Shown: piece after piece, positions 18,465-28,192 of the stretch
Layout: each line of letters opens with the position of its first letter
Position numbering within the stretch: the first letter of the stretch is position 1
NCBI GenBank assembly: GCA_023417655.1
Contig: JAEZFD010000062.1
Location: forward strand, 1 to 64,000
Direction of reading: 5' to 3'
Length of the DNA: 64,000 bases
From: Planctomycetota bacterium
GTDB taxonomy: Bacteria > Planctomycetota > Planctomycetia > Planctomycetales > Planctomycetaceae
The notes under the pieces: generated by a model
Databases searched by the model: none
What the model was told of the DNA's origin: nothing
Seen by the model: only the letters and a program-made list of their open reading frames with translations
Program-made: the position numbers and the translations under genes

Positions 18465-18884
18465 TCAGCCTCCTTCACCGGCAAGCCGGTTCGCAAGCTG
18501 GATATTGCGGATCCCGGCCCGTTTGCACAGATCGAGAACTGTCATCACGTTCTGATAGCGTCCTTCGGCATCACCGCGGATCACAACAATTTGCTCGGGG
18601 TAGCGTTCCCGCGCCGCCCGAATTTCCTGCTCCAGTTCTGTCAGTGACCGTTTCTCAGGACCCAGGTAGACATTTCCTTCCTGAGTAATGTTGACGATCA
18701 GTTCATCCGGCAACGGAGTCAGGGGACGAGCCTGAGAGACCTGAGGAAGCTGGATCTCATACTGATTTTCCAGACGGCGAAACTCGGTGCTGACCATGAA
18801 AAAGATCATGATCAACATGACGATATCCACCATCGGCGTCAGGATGAGGGTCGGTTCCTCCAGGGCTTCAGTTTTAATGGGCAT
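18465..18884 (-). CDS. exbD: ExbD/TolR-family proton-channel subunit
   Basis: A 139-residue inner-membrane protein: short cytoplasmic N-terminus, one membrane helix (about residues 14-33) with the proton-carrying Asp20 in LTPMVDIVMLIMIFFMV, and a periplasmic domain. In known systems ExbD/TolR works with an ExbB/TolQ pentamer to turn proton flow into force on TonB or TolA. No ExbB/TolQ gene lies anywhere in the window; the partner must be supplied from elsewhere. Two bases separate its stop from the start of the toroid gene, so the pair is one operon. Confidence 0.93.
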   Translation of the reverse strand: MPIKTEALEEPTLILTPMVDIVMLIMIFFMVSTEFRRLENQYEIQLPQVSQARPLTPLPDELIVNITQEGNVYLGPEKRSLTELEQEIRAARERYPEQIVVIRGDAEGRYQNVMTVLDLCKRAGIRNIQLANRLAGEGG

Positions 18885-19056
18885 GGCAGTCGGGGATCGC
18901 TGGCATTCATGAGATCGATTCTGACAGAGATCGACTCCCAGGGATCATAACCGGAGCAGGAATTTCCCTGCAGTGCAAATCCCTCTTTTCATCACGCTCC
19001 GGCGCGGATGCTGGTAATCTGGGAAGGAAAAATACCCCAGTTCCCCGGCGTTGGGA

Positions 19057-20298
19057 CTATTTTCGCTGAGTCTTCAGCCATTCTTCGATCGCATCGACCA
19101 CGTGATCGATCTGGTGCTGCTGTGTATACAGGTGGGCTGAAGCTCGAATCAGCTTCCGTTCATGCCAGCGGGAAACCGGAATTTCGATCTGGTGTGTCTC
19201 CCACAAGAATCGTTGCAGGGAATGGACCGCTCCGGGCGGAGTGGTGTCATTCGGCAATGGCAACTGCATTGAACTCATCGATCCGTACCACTGCAGGTCG
19301 TCAGGTGATAACGGTGTCGCGCCAATGCGATCGATCAGCTGTATCCGGAAACTGCGGACAAGTGTATGAGAGTGGTTGCGGAAGTGATCGATTCCCCGTT
19401 GTTTCATGAACTGAATCGCATCCGGCAGGCACAGACAGCCGGTCGGGTCAAATGTCCCCGGCCAGTGGAACTCGTCCTTCCAGATTGGAGCGTTGGCATT
19501 CAGGCTGCGGCCCCAGCTAATGACGTTCGGCCGGAGTCCCTGCTTATGACGGGACCGGACATAAAGGAACCCCGTCCCGAAAGGAGCACAGAGCCACTTG
19601 TGGCAACTCGCTGCGTAGTAGTCGCAGTCGATCTGCTGCAGGTCGACCGGCACATGAGCAGGCGCGTGAGGCCCATCCACACAGACCGGAACGCCGATCG
19701 ATTTCGCCCGGGCACAGATCTCTTTGATGGGGAAATTGAGACCCGTCGCCGAGGTGACATGACTCACCACAATCAGTTTGGTGCGAGGAGTCACAGATGC
19801 GAACAGGGCCTCAATAAGTTCGTCCGCCGTTGTCAGCGGAAACGGCAGTCGGGCCATCACGGTTTTGGCTCCGACCTTCTGGCAATACTGTCCCCAGATG
19901 CGGATGACTGCCCCGTATTCATGGTCTGTCAGCAGCACTTCGTCGCCGGCCGACAGGTGTGTGTTTTCGGCGACGATATTCATCCCTGACGTGGCATTGC
20001 TCGTAAAGATCAGATTCTCGACGGGAGCATTGATGAACTTTGCGAGCTCAAGCAGTGATGCTTCCAGCAATCCTGGCAGACGCCGGACGAAGAAGTCCAT
20101 TGGGTTGGCTTCATGCTCACGAATCCATTTCGTTCGAGCCGCCTGCACGACGAGAGGCGAGGCCCCGAATGAACCATGATTCAGATACGTCACGCCGGGC
20201 TGAAATGCCCAGTCACTGGCATGATCGCTGCCATGATCGCTCGCTCGGAGGCCGGCGTTGCCATTCAAGAGGGGGGATGAAGATTCTTCCGCTGACAT
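19057..20298 (-). CDS. PLP-dependent aminotransferase class V-fold enzyme (isopenicillin-N-epimerase-like)
   Basis: A 413-residue fold-type I PLP enzyme. YLNHGSFGASP near the N-terminus is typical of isopenicillin-N-epimerase/cysteine-desulfurase-like proteins. SNATSGMN binds the cofactor phosphate, VSHVTSATG precedes the VDGPHAPAHVPVD segment with the PLP-binding Asp, and SCHKWLCAPFGTGFLY carries the Schiff-base Lys. The substrate is not evident; racemase/epimerase, desulfurase or hydrolase activity are all possible. The start has AGGA seven nt upstream. It lies 172 nt upstream of exbD on the same strand, with no clear functional link. Confidence 0.88.
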   Translation of the reverse strand: MSAEESSSPLLNGNAGLRASDHGSDHASDWAFQPGVTYLNHGSFGASPLVVQAARTKWIREHEANPMDFFVRRLPGLLEASLLELAKFINAPVENLIFTSNATSGMNIVAENTHLSAGDEVLLTDHEYGAVIRIWGQYCQKVGAKTVMARLPFPLTTADELIEALFASVTPRTKLIVVSHVTSATGLNFPIKEICARAKSIGVPVCVDGPHAPAHVPVDLQQIDCDYYAASCHKWLCAPFGTGFLYVRSRHKQGLRPNVISWGRSLNANAPIWKDEFHWPGTFDPTGCLCLPDAIQFMKQRGIDHFRNHSHTLVRSFRIQLIDRIGATPLSPDDLQWYGSMSSMQLPLPNDTTPPGAVHSLQRFLWETHQIEIPVSRWHERKLIRASAHLYTQQHQIDHVVDAIEEWLKTQRK

Positions 20299-20463
20299 GA
20301 ATGATCCTGCGAGTTCAACACACGTTCTGGACTCGAGGGAGGAGCACGGCTCCTTCAGTCCGAAGAGATTCCGATCGGCCTGTCACTGGTGGTGGCAAGC
20401 ATCGTCACACCGACGCAAGTACCCTCGACAAGGTTCTGTCGATTCACGAGGAACGGCAAAAGG

Positions 20464-23400
20464 TTACCGTAATGATTCCGTCTGAGTCGGGGCATGCGGA
20501 GTGCGGAAGGAAGGAGGCTTCTCTCCGAAATACAGAGTGGTGCGATCCTGTCCGAACTTCAGATGGAGCCGCAGAGGATGCGTTTCAGTCAACCAGCTGA
20601 TGCCAGACTCGTCGTCCGCAGCAGAATTCCGTCGCAGTTCCTCTCCGGTCTGTCGATTGAGAATCAAACTTTCCAGACGCCCGCGCCCTCTGGCAAACAG
20701 AAGGATTGGCCATTCACGCGGGAACTGGGCCAGTACACTTTGATTCTGGATTTCTTTCGACCACTGCACCCGACCATCTTTCCGGTCGAAAGAGCAGACA
20801 AGGCCATTGACCTCGGACATGATCAGGTCTTGGGAACGAACCCCGAAGGTCTGGCGTCGGATGGCATCGGTCCGGGAATTCGACGTGCACAACACGACCT
20901 GTTCCGGAAACTCGAACACAGCCAGATCTTCAATCTCCTGCTGTTGAGGAATTCGGAACTGATAGCGTTTTTTCCCTATCAATCCGTCGAAGACGGTGAG
21001 CTCGCGGTCCGGTGTGGCAAATGCAACGTCACGTCCTTCCACAATCGTCCAGCGTGACCCGGCTGGAGCCGAATGGGACCACACAATCTGGTCCTGAACA
21101 GGGTCATATAACTGCCAGGTCGGAGCGGACTGTTTCATAATCCGCACAGGGACGAAGCGACCCCAGTCACCATTCAGTCGTTCAAGACTGGTGAGTGCAG
21201 AATCCGGCAGTGCTCGCTGGAACAGATATTCACCGTCGAGGGCTCGATAGACCTTCAAGATCTGTTCGTCTGGCGGTTTCACGACGATGTAGCGATCGTC
21301 TCCGAACACTTCCGAACCCGGTGTGATATCCCGTCGATGCCAGAGTTCCCGACCGTTTCGAGGGCTCAGTGCGATCAGGTCGGTCCCATTCGTCAGACAG
21401 ACGAGAGTGCGGGTGATCTGACTGGCATTCCCGGCCACCCGACCACCTCCGAGTTCTATGATCGATGTCCTCAGTCCCGTTCGGGGGTGACCGGAAAGCG
21501 GAGGAGCTCGGCCGCCGACCGATTCCACTTCGCCTGTCGTGGAGCGGTTCAGAACAAGCTGTGGCTGGTTTGAATCGGTCAGGAAGTCGATTAGCAGGAT
21601 TCGATCGAGCAGAACGACCATGGCGAAATGGTCATGGAACGTCACATACCGCGCGAGTTCCGATTCCACGAAATAGCGAACACTTGGCAGCCCTGTTGGA
21701 ATTCGTTCACGGTGCCGTCCCTGTGCGTCAAAGATCTCGACGTTTCCACCTGCCTGGTCAAGAAAGAAGCTCCATCCCTCCAGTGCCGCCGAAGTTGGGC
21801 CCAGGCGAGGAATCTGCATCAAGGATGAGCGGCTGGTCCCGATCTGGCTTTCTCCGACATGAATCGGCAACTTCCATTCGATCTTCTGGGCCATCAGCTC
21901 GACAAACTGAGGGTCCGTTCGGGTTGCCAGTGCGAGCTCACTGGACGTTCCGGACTGGCCGGCGAGCGTCAGCGACTCACTTTCCAGAATCGTGAGAAGT
22001 TCTTGCAGGAACGTGACGTCCCCAAGGGATCGAGCCATCGGCAGCAGCAACGCGGCTGCGTTCACTCGAACCATAGGGTCCTCATGCTTGAGAAGAGGAT
22101 GCAGAATGGCATCCAGATTGTGCCGCGACTCCGAGGGAAACGTTTTCCCGGTGAGAAGGGCAATCTTTGTTCTTGCAGGCAGCCAGTCATCTGGAAAGGC
22201 GGGCAGCAATCGGAGCAGGGACTCCACAGGGGCTTTCTCGGCCCAGCTTTGTAATTGTTGAAGCAGGGAAGCCCGCGTTGGCTCGTCTGCCTGCTGCAGG
22301 ATCTCTTCCATTCTGGCAAGCGACCAGCGGGTGCTCGTTGCGCCCCATTGACTGTCCACATCCTGCACGGAGTCATTGGCAGGAAGCAGCGACAGGATTT
22401 TGAGGTAGTCGCGGAAGGCAGGGATTGGTTCACCGGCCAGCTGGAGTCCACGGCCAAATGTTTTGAGGAACTGTAATCGCTGATCGGCACCCTGTAATGT
22501 CGGTTCCAGACGTTCGGCTTCAGAGCGATACGTCGCGAAGTCCGTTCTCAGACCGTCGAGTAGCGACCAGATCAGGATGGATTGTGCCCCGGTCTGCTTC
22601 GAATCGATAGAAGCCTGCTTCAGGTCTTTGAGACCTGATTCCAGTTGCCCTTGTTGCAGTTTCCATGCTCCGCGCAGGCCTTGGGCCACTCCACGAGTGG
22701 CATCGTCTTTCATCGCGGTGGCGATGGCCTGATCCAGCCATTGCCGTGAGCGGAATCCGCCGACGCTGGTGGAAGTCTGCACGAACAGCTGTCCTTCCGC
22801 TGCAGCCAGATTTCCGACAGGCTCCCCCGGGGTGACTGGCAATCGCGTTAACAGTCGTCCGGTTGGGAGATCGATCACAGCAATCTCCCCGGTCTGCAGT
22901 GGCTGCAGGAACTGGGAGTCCATTCGGACGCCGCGCCCGGATGGAAGCGGAATCGGGATGGATCGTTTCCATCGAGACGTGCCGCCAGTCAGATGAATCG
23001 AAGTGATTTCGCTGCGACCGACAAGGATCAGCTCGTCCTCGTAAACCGTCGCTGCATAGAGGGCCTGTCCGCGCTGGATTCGCTCATTAAAGACCGGAGT
23101 TCCGTCATGCAGTTTCAGGCAGATCAGTGCATCATCATCAGGCGGAGTGAAAATGACATAATTGCCGGAGACCATGACCCGCGAGTCGAACCAGCGTTTG
23201 TCGGACAGAAGTTCCTCACGGGCATGAGAAGCAGCGAGATTCTGTGGTCGAATCACCCGCATCATCATCGTCTGAGTCTGTTGTGGTGAAGGGAGTGAGG
23301 CATAGAAATGCGTCCACTCGACGCGACGCCGCAAGGGGTCCACGGCGGTCAGCGTGCCTTCCCCTGTCGGGCAGATCAACAGACCATCGCTATATGCGGG

Positions 23401-25011
23401 CATGAGGCCAGAGAGACGTCGGGCGTCATCGAGAACCAGATCACGATCGGGATTCAACAGGCCGATCGACCACAGAATCGAACCTGTCTCCGGATCCAGT
23501 TCATACAGCTGCACCTGACCCCGTTCCTCGCCAAGCACATACAGATGTCCTTGGACGGGAAGTGGAGCTCCGAGAAAGAAAATCTCGCGAGGATCATCCA
23601 GGTCCGTGTTCGCTGAGGTGAGATGTGTCCCCAGCGGCCAGGCGATTTTGCCTTCTGTTTTCAGATCGTAAGCAATCAGTCGATTGGATCGCTGCGGAAG
23701 CAGCGGGTGGCGCTGCGTGTTTTGAAGCATCCGCATCGGGCTTGTTGTGCCAACCAGCTGACACCCGGTGATCGAATAGACTCGTTGACCATCAGTGCTG
23801 ATTGAGTTGGATGTCAGATCCCGCCATCCCCGCATTGCAGAGAAAAGATTTCGCATCTCTTCCCGGGCGGTATCCTGAGATTCGCCGGCTGAGTACGACC
23901 ACTTCGCCAGATAGTCAAAGGTCTCATCGATGACTAGTCCGTTCCAGACGAGCTTTCCTGACTCCGCATCAAACGCTTTCACGCTTCCGGGACCAGGGGC
24001 GATGACCAGTCCATGAATCGCGATGGGCTGGGCAGCTGGCATCGCGGGGCGATTGGATTCGTTCTGCAATCGTCGTTGCATCGACTGCATGAGTCCCCGG
24101 GTGTCATCTCCAAGACGTTTAGCCATCTCAGGCGCATCCAGCAGCCAGAAGTCGTAAGTATCATCGATCAGTGGTGATCGCCATGCGACCTCGGTGAACG
24201 CAGGGGCGGGGAGTGATTTGCTGAGATGACTCACCCCACTATAGGGCATTCTCCAGTCGAGATTGGGCGTGTTGTCAGACGATCGCTCTGATCGTGTCGA
24301 GGCGACATCCAGGAGCTTCTGATCTGCCGGATCTTTGAAGATATTTGCATGTCGGGCAAGGAGGTCTTTTGCTCGCGAGCGTTCTCCGCAGGAGGTCAGC
24401 AGCCGGACCGCAGCTTCCAGATTGGCTCGCGGATTCTCTGTCCCGGGGTGCAAGGCGAGCCGCTCAAGGGAGCGGACCGCCTGAATGATGTTTCCGTTGT
24501 CCTCTTCGATCTGGGAGAGCAACTGCAGTCCGGCCGCCCCCGCCTGAGTCAGCTCGAATCTCCGGATGAGTTCTTCCAGCTGCAGGAGATTCTGCTGAGT
24601 CCTAGCATCGTTCAACACCTGCTGGGCGGCAGCACCATAGAGGCGTTCATACTCCTCATGGTGTTTCCTGAACTGCCCTTCAATGAGCGAGAATAGAGAG
24701 ACCGGTGCCGCTCGGTCTTCCGCGACAAAGAAATCACCATCGTGATCAAGAATTTCCTGCAGAGTCTGCAATCCCTCGGTGATCTTTCCCGACTTCAGTG
24801 CTGACTCGGCTTTCAGAAATGCAGTCTGGGTGAGGTGCTCCCGGGGGAGTCTTCGTGTCGGACTGAGATCCGAACCCAACTCTCGCGGGGGTGCTATTAA
24901 CGGAGGACCGAACTGTGCGAAACCGGAAGCTCCCAGCACGACGAGGATCGCAGCCAGAAATGCGAAGGTGATTGCGATCTGTTTCAACTCAATGTTCCCT
25001 CGAGGCATCAT
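20464..25011 (-). CDS. giant secreted TPR / PQQ-type beta-propeller protein
   Basis: A 1515-residue exported protein. Residues 9-32 form a signal peptide or anchor (IAITFAFLAAILVVLGASGFAQ). Residues ~50-260 are helical and TPR-like (LLQLEELIRRFELTQAGAAGLQLLSQIEEDNG). Two propeller regions follow, one about 320-760 and a second about 1080-1490, with pyrrolo-quinoline-quinone-like blades (AFDAESGKLVWNGL, ELDPETGSILWSIGLL, SFDRKDGRVQWSKEI), separated by a helical/HEAT-like segment. No quinoprotein active-site residues are recognised, so a structural, BamB-like or binding role is more likely than dehydrogenase activity. Proteins of this build are common in planctomycetes; none is characterised to my knowledge. 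Confidence 0.85.
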   Translation of the reverse strand: MMPRGNIELKQIAITFAFLAAILVVLGASGFAQFGPPLIAPPRELGSDLSPTRRLPREHLTQTAFLKAESALKSGKITEGLQTLQEILDHDGDFFVAEDRAAPVSLFSLIEGQFRKHHEEYERLYGAAAQQVLNDARTQQNLLQLEELIRRFELTQAGAAGLQLLSQIEEDNGNIIQAVRSLERLALHPGTENPRANLEAAVRLLTSCGERSRAKDLLARHANIFKDPADQKLLDVASTRSERSSDNTPNLDWRMPYSGVSHLSKSLPAPAFTEVAWRSPLIDDTYDFWLLDAPEMAKRLGDDTRGLMQSMQRRLQNESNRPAMPAAQPIAIHGLVIAPGPGSVKAFDAESGKLVWNGLVIDETFDYLAKWSYSAGESQDTAREEMRNLFSAMRGWRDLTSNSISTDGQRVYSITGCQLVGTTSPMRMLQNTQRHPLLPQRSNRLIAYDLKTEGKIAWPLGTHLTSANTDLDDPREIFFLGAPLPVQGHLYVLGEERGQVQLYELDPETGSILWSIGLLNPDRDLVLDDARRLSGLMPAYSDGLLICPTGEGTLTAVDPLRRRVEWTHFYASLPSPQQTQTMMMRVIRPQNLAASHAREELLSDKRWFDSRVMVSGNYVIFTPPDDDALICLKLHDGTPVFNERIQRGQALYAATVYEDELILVGRSEITSIHLTGGTSRWKRSIPIPLPSGRGVRMDSQFLQPLQTGEIAVIDLPTGRLLTRLPVTPGEPVGNLAAAEGQLFVQTSTSVGGFRSRQWLDQAIATAMKDDATRGVAQGLRGAWKLQQGQLESGLKDLKQASIDSKQTGAQSILIWSLLDGLRTDFATYRSEAERLEPTLQGADQRLQFLKTFGRGLQLAGEPIPAFRDYLKILSLLPANDSVQDVDSQWGATSTRWSLARMEEILQQADEPTRASLLQQLQSWAEKAPVESLLRLLPAFPDDWLPARTKIALLTGKTFPSESRHNLDAILHPLLKHEDPMVRVNAAALLLPMARSLGDVTFLQELLTILESESLTLAGQSGTSSELALATRTDPQFVELMAQKIEWKLPIHVGESQIGTSRSSLMQIPRLGPTSAALEGWSFFLDQAGGNVEIFDAQGRHRERIPTGLPSVRYFVESELARYVTFHDHFAMVVLLDRILLIDFLTDSNQPQLVLNRSTTGEVESVGGRAPPLSGHPRTGLRTSIIELGGGRVAGNASQITRTLVCLTNGTDLIALSPRNGRELWHRRDITPGSEVFGDDRYIVVKPPDEQILKVYRALDGEYLFQRALPDSALTSLERLNGDWGRFVPVRIMKQSAPTWQLYDPVQDQIVWSHSAPAGSRWTIVEGRDVAFATPDRELTVFDGLIGKKRYQFRIPQQQEIEDLAVFEFPEQVVLCTSNSRTDAIRRQTFGVRSQDLIMSEVNGLVCSFDRKDGRVQWSKEIQNQSVLAQFPREWPILLFARGRGRLESLILNRQTGEELRRNSAADDESGISWLTETHPLRLHLKFGQDRTTLYFGEKPPSFRTPHAPTQTESLR

Positions 25012-25203
25012 GAATTGATCTCGTTCTCAATAGAGGGCCAAGTCCCGGGTGGGGAGCCGATCCGTCACGACAGGGGCCTGACCATTTGCAGGCGAGCAGC
25101 CAGGCAGATGGTGCATCTGAGAAGGCTGAGGAATGTCAGTTCAGGATATCTTTTCGCAACTGAGTTCGGGAATCATAAATCAGGAAATGACGTCCAATGC
25201 GCA

Positions 25204-25240
25204 TGAAAAAACCCATCGCGATTCGTCGCGACGGGTTCTC
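25204..25240 (-). terminator. intrinsic terminator of the thioredoxin-like gene
   Basis: On the minus strand GAACCCGTCGCGA pairs with TCGCGATGGGTT around a CGAA loop and is followed by TTTTTT. It lies about 50 nt past the stop of the gene at 25290-25826. Confidence 0.88.
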
Positions 25241-25289
25241 TGATTTCGCCGTCCGACCGGTGGAATTCCACGGGCCCGGGTGAATCAAA

Positions 25290-25826
25290 TTAGTTCAGGA
25301 TGTTGCTCGTCTGCTTCACGAGAGCGGCGATCTTTTCGTTGGTCAGATCGGATGCTTTCAGAGCTTCGTTGACTTTCAGTTTTCCATCGACCCACATCAT
25401 GACGGTGACGTCAGCGTCTTTGGAAATCTTGTACTTGGCTGGTCCTGCAGCGCCGTCGAAGGTGGTCAGTGGAGTGTTGGCCACGCTGACTTTGGCGGCG
25501 GTTTCCTTCAATGACTTTTCGGCAGCAGCTTCTTCGTCAGTCAGCAGAACGACGAATGCTTTCATGTCCTTGTTCTGGTTCTGGCCGACCACTCCGTCGA
25601 TCTGGTTGATCAAAGCAGGAACGTTGCCGTCCACGCTACGGGTGAAGATGCTCACAACCGGACGATCACCATAGCGGCAGCGATAGCAGAGCTTGGTTCC
25701 AGCGGCGGGACCGGTCACGTCTTTCACGTAGAACGCTTCAACACGTGAGCCGACATCCAGACCATCGGCAAACGCCATGGCTGAAAATGCGGTCAAAGCG
25801 ACTGCCATTGCAAGCAACTTCTTCAT
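25290..25826 (-). CDS. secreted thioredoxin-like protein with off-register CxxC
   Basis: A 178-residue exported protein: a signal peptide (MKKLLAMAVALTAFSAMAFA) and then an alpha/beta domain reminiscent of thioredoxin folds (RPVVSIFTRSVDG, FVVLLTDEE, VTVMMWVDGKL). Cys47-Tyr-Arg-Cys50 lies just before the first core strand, whereas the thioredoxin active site normally comes after it; here that position reads SVDG. It may be a redox protein with a displaced site, a metal-binding domain, or non-catalytic. The ATG at 25826, with a GGGAGAGGGA ribosome-binding region, is clearly the start although the frame runs on to 26006. Monocistronic with its own terminator. Confidence 0.85.
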   Translation of the reverse strand: MKKLLAMAVALTAFSAMAFADGLDVGSRVEAFYVKDVTGPAAGTKLCYRCRYGDRPVVSIFTRSVDGNVPALINQIDGVVGQNQNKDMKAFVVLLTDEEAAAEKSLKETAAKVSVANTPLTTFDGAAGPAKYKISKDADVTVMMWVDGKLKVNEALKASDLTNEKIAALVKQTSNILN

Positions 25827-26150
25827 GCTATCCCTCTCCCTCGACTGAACGATGATTGAGGCCGGGATTCGGTTGAATCGCGGCAACATGCACGGCACAA
25901 GAGACACCGATGGAGCAGGCAAGTCGCTGCCGGTTTTTCCAGCTCGGACGCCTGACTCCTGATCGCTCCCTCTAGAGACGATCATATAAGTAGTGATTCT
26001 ACTCACTCTCGGATCAGGAGTCGAGGTCCAAAAAACTCTTCTAACCGCTCCAACCCATTTGAAGGGACTCTTTCAGGGGATCACCCAGAAAGAAACGCAG
26101 GTTTGGTAAAGGACGTCGCCACCCATTGCCAGCTCACCTGCACTCCCGAA

Positions 26151-27683
26151 TTACTGGGCCAGCGGCATCGACTGCAGGGATTCAATTCGTCCTTGATAGA
26201 GTTCGCGGATATCGCTCAATCCATAGCGGATCATGGCGAGCCGTTCCATCCCCAAGCCCCAGGCGAGAACCGGATGCTTGCACCCGAGAGGCTCTGTCAC
26301 TTCCGGACGGAAGATCCCGGATCCCCCCATCTCGATCCACTTTTGACGGCTCTCGAGATAAACCACAACATCCACACTCGGCTCAGTATAGGGATAAAAC
26401 GCCGGTTTGAATTTGACCCGTTTGAATCCCATTTTCTTGTAAAAGGTCTCGAGCGTACCAAGGAGCGAGGCGAGGGAAGCGTGTTCGTCGATCACAATTC
26501 CGTCGACCTGATGGAAGACCGGAAGGTGTTTGTAGCTCATTGTTTCATTACGACAGACCCAGCCCACGCAGAATGATTTCAGCGGAGGATTCGGATTTCT
26601 CGCCAGAGCGCGGATCGTCGAGGCCGTCGTATGAGTTCTCAAGACCACCTGTCGGGCTCGTTCCGGTGACCATTTGTAGCCCCAGCCTTCGGATCCGGTG
26701 TCGCCGCCGTCTTCGTGAGCCCGTCGCACACGATCAACAAGGGCCTCGTCTCGCGGCAGTCGGGTGACTGCCGGCTCATCCATATAAAAGGTGTCCTGCA
26801 TATCCCGCGCGGGGTGGTCCTGCGGCTGGAACAGGGCATCGAAGTTCCAGAATGACGATTCCACCATTGGGGAAACGACTTCCGTGAATCCCATCTCCAG
26901 ATACGCCCGGCGCGTCTGCTCAATAATCTTGCGGAGGGGATGCACCTTGGCGGGATGAACTGTCTCAGCCGCTAACGTCACGTCATAAGGACGCAACGTG
27001 ATTCCGGCCCAGGCACCGGACCGCAAGTCTTCTGCAGTCAGAAGGTTGCGTTCCTTTTTGAGTGAAATGCGACCATCGGTCCAGAGTTGACGACCGCTGT
27101 CCGTCAAAGACAGGGAACGCCGGGTTCGCGGTTTGATCTTCGCCAGTTCCCCCCGTTTACCGAGCAGCGTCTTGACTCGATTGGGATCCCGAAAACTCTC
27201 GAGTTCGCGGGGCTCTCCGTTCGCGACGATTAATGCTTCTTCGTCTGCGTCATAGGCCTTACCGTTGTCGGCGGCGCGTCCTGCTTCTGTGATGCGGACT
27301 CCCTGTTTGTCTTTTTCAATCCAGCCCCGGGCGGCGCCCCAGCGGAAAACTTCATTCACGGGAATCTTGGCCGCGGCGGCGACCTTGGCGAAGTCGCCAG
27401 TTGGGATCTCGCCACCGGCATCGACGAGGAGCCGCAGTGCGAGGCGTTCGGGTAACCCGGCGCGAACCAGATCTGCAGCCGTTTCGCCGGGAACGAGTTC
27501 GTCCACTTCCCGTTCGTCGATCTGCACTAGCCCTTGCCCCGCAAAATCGTGGACGGCGGCCATGATGCGTGACTGGTCCAGTTTGAGTTCCCCAGCCAAC
27601 TGCGAGACCGCAACCGGACTCTGTTTGTGCAGGGCCTCCCAGACGGAATAGGCAATTTCATCAAACTGCAGAGACTGAGTCAT
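26151..27683 (-). CDS. pheS: phenylalanine-tRNA ligase alpha subunit, archaeal/eukaryotic-type long form
   Basis: A 510-residue class II synthetase subunit that charges tRNA-Phe. Residues ~1-170 are winged-helix-like modules (SVWEALHKQSPVAVSQLAGELKL and similar) in place of the short coiled coil of ordinary bacterial PheS (about 330-350 aa). The catalytic core has FTEVVSPMVESSFWNFDALFQPQDHPARD, RTHTTASTIRAL, the FHQVDGIVID motif 2 region and GLGMERLAMIRYGLSDIRELY (motif 3). This build is that of archaeal/eukaryotic PheRS, also known in spirochaetes. pheT is not adjacent on either side. Stop at 26151; the ATG at 27683 gives the full first helix. Confidence 0.92.
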   Translation of the reverse strand: MTQSLQFDEIAYSVWEALHKQSPVAVSQLAGELKLDQSRIMAAVHDFAGQGLVQIDEREVDELVPGETAADLVRAGLPERLALRLLVDAGGEIPTGDFAKVAAAAKIPVNEVFRWGAARGWIEKDKQGVRITEAGRAADNGKAYDADEEALIVANGEPRELESFRDPNRVKTLLGKRGELAKIKPRTRRSLSLTDSGRQLWTDGRISLKKERNLLTAEDLRSGAWAGITLRPYDVTLAAETVHPAKVHPLRKIIEQTRRAYLEMGFTEVVSPMVESSFWNFDALFQPQDHPARDMQDTFYMDEPAVTRLPRDEALVDRVRRAHEDGGDTGSEGWGYKWSPERARQVVLRTHTTASTIRALARNPNPPLKSFCVGWVCRNETMSYKHLPVFHQVDGIVIDEHASLASLLGTLETFYKKMGFKRVKFKPAFYPYTEPSVDVVVYLESRQKWIEMGGSGIFRPEVTEPLGCKHPVLAWGLGMERLAMIRYGLSDIRELYQGRIESLQSMPLAQ

Positions 27684-28192
27684 GTGAATTCAGCAGAACA
27701 TCAAACAGGGAGGACGATTCAGGAGAATCCAGGTTCCGTTGAAAAATGCCCCGGATTCCCCACGGGTGCCGCTTATCGTAGCAGGCGACCCCGTCACACG
27801 GGAGTGCGGCTCGTCCTGCGAATTCCGATTGCTCGCACGAATACGCCCAGATCCAAATGGCGGACGGGCTGAGATCAGGAGAGGGCGATGTCCCCCCGGC
27901 CCACCCGCTGGGGCCGACAGATAAGAAATGGCTTCTGTCGCGATGTTGCAAAAAGACGCATTTCACTTCCGGGCGCTGCCTCTACCACCGCTGTAAACCG
28001 GATTCTCATTGGAACTGACGCCGGGTTGGAGTCAGCGTGAAATGAATGTCGATCTGGTGCAGCAACATGGCGGTAATCTGATGTTTATGAACTGATGCCA
28101 GATAGCTCATGTATTGTATCGGAAGCGATTTAAGTCGCAGCAGTTTTAGAGATTTTCCGTCATACCACCTGAGCGTGAGCTAGCTTTGCGAG
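27684..28192. other. divergent intergenic region, pheS / kinase
   Basis: 509 bp holding both divergent promoters. No T-box leader, tRNA or small gene could be recognised. An open minus-strand frame (27661-27966) has no ribosome-binding site and overlaps the start of pheS, so it is not called. Confidence 0.4.
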
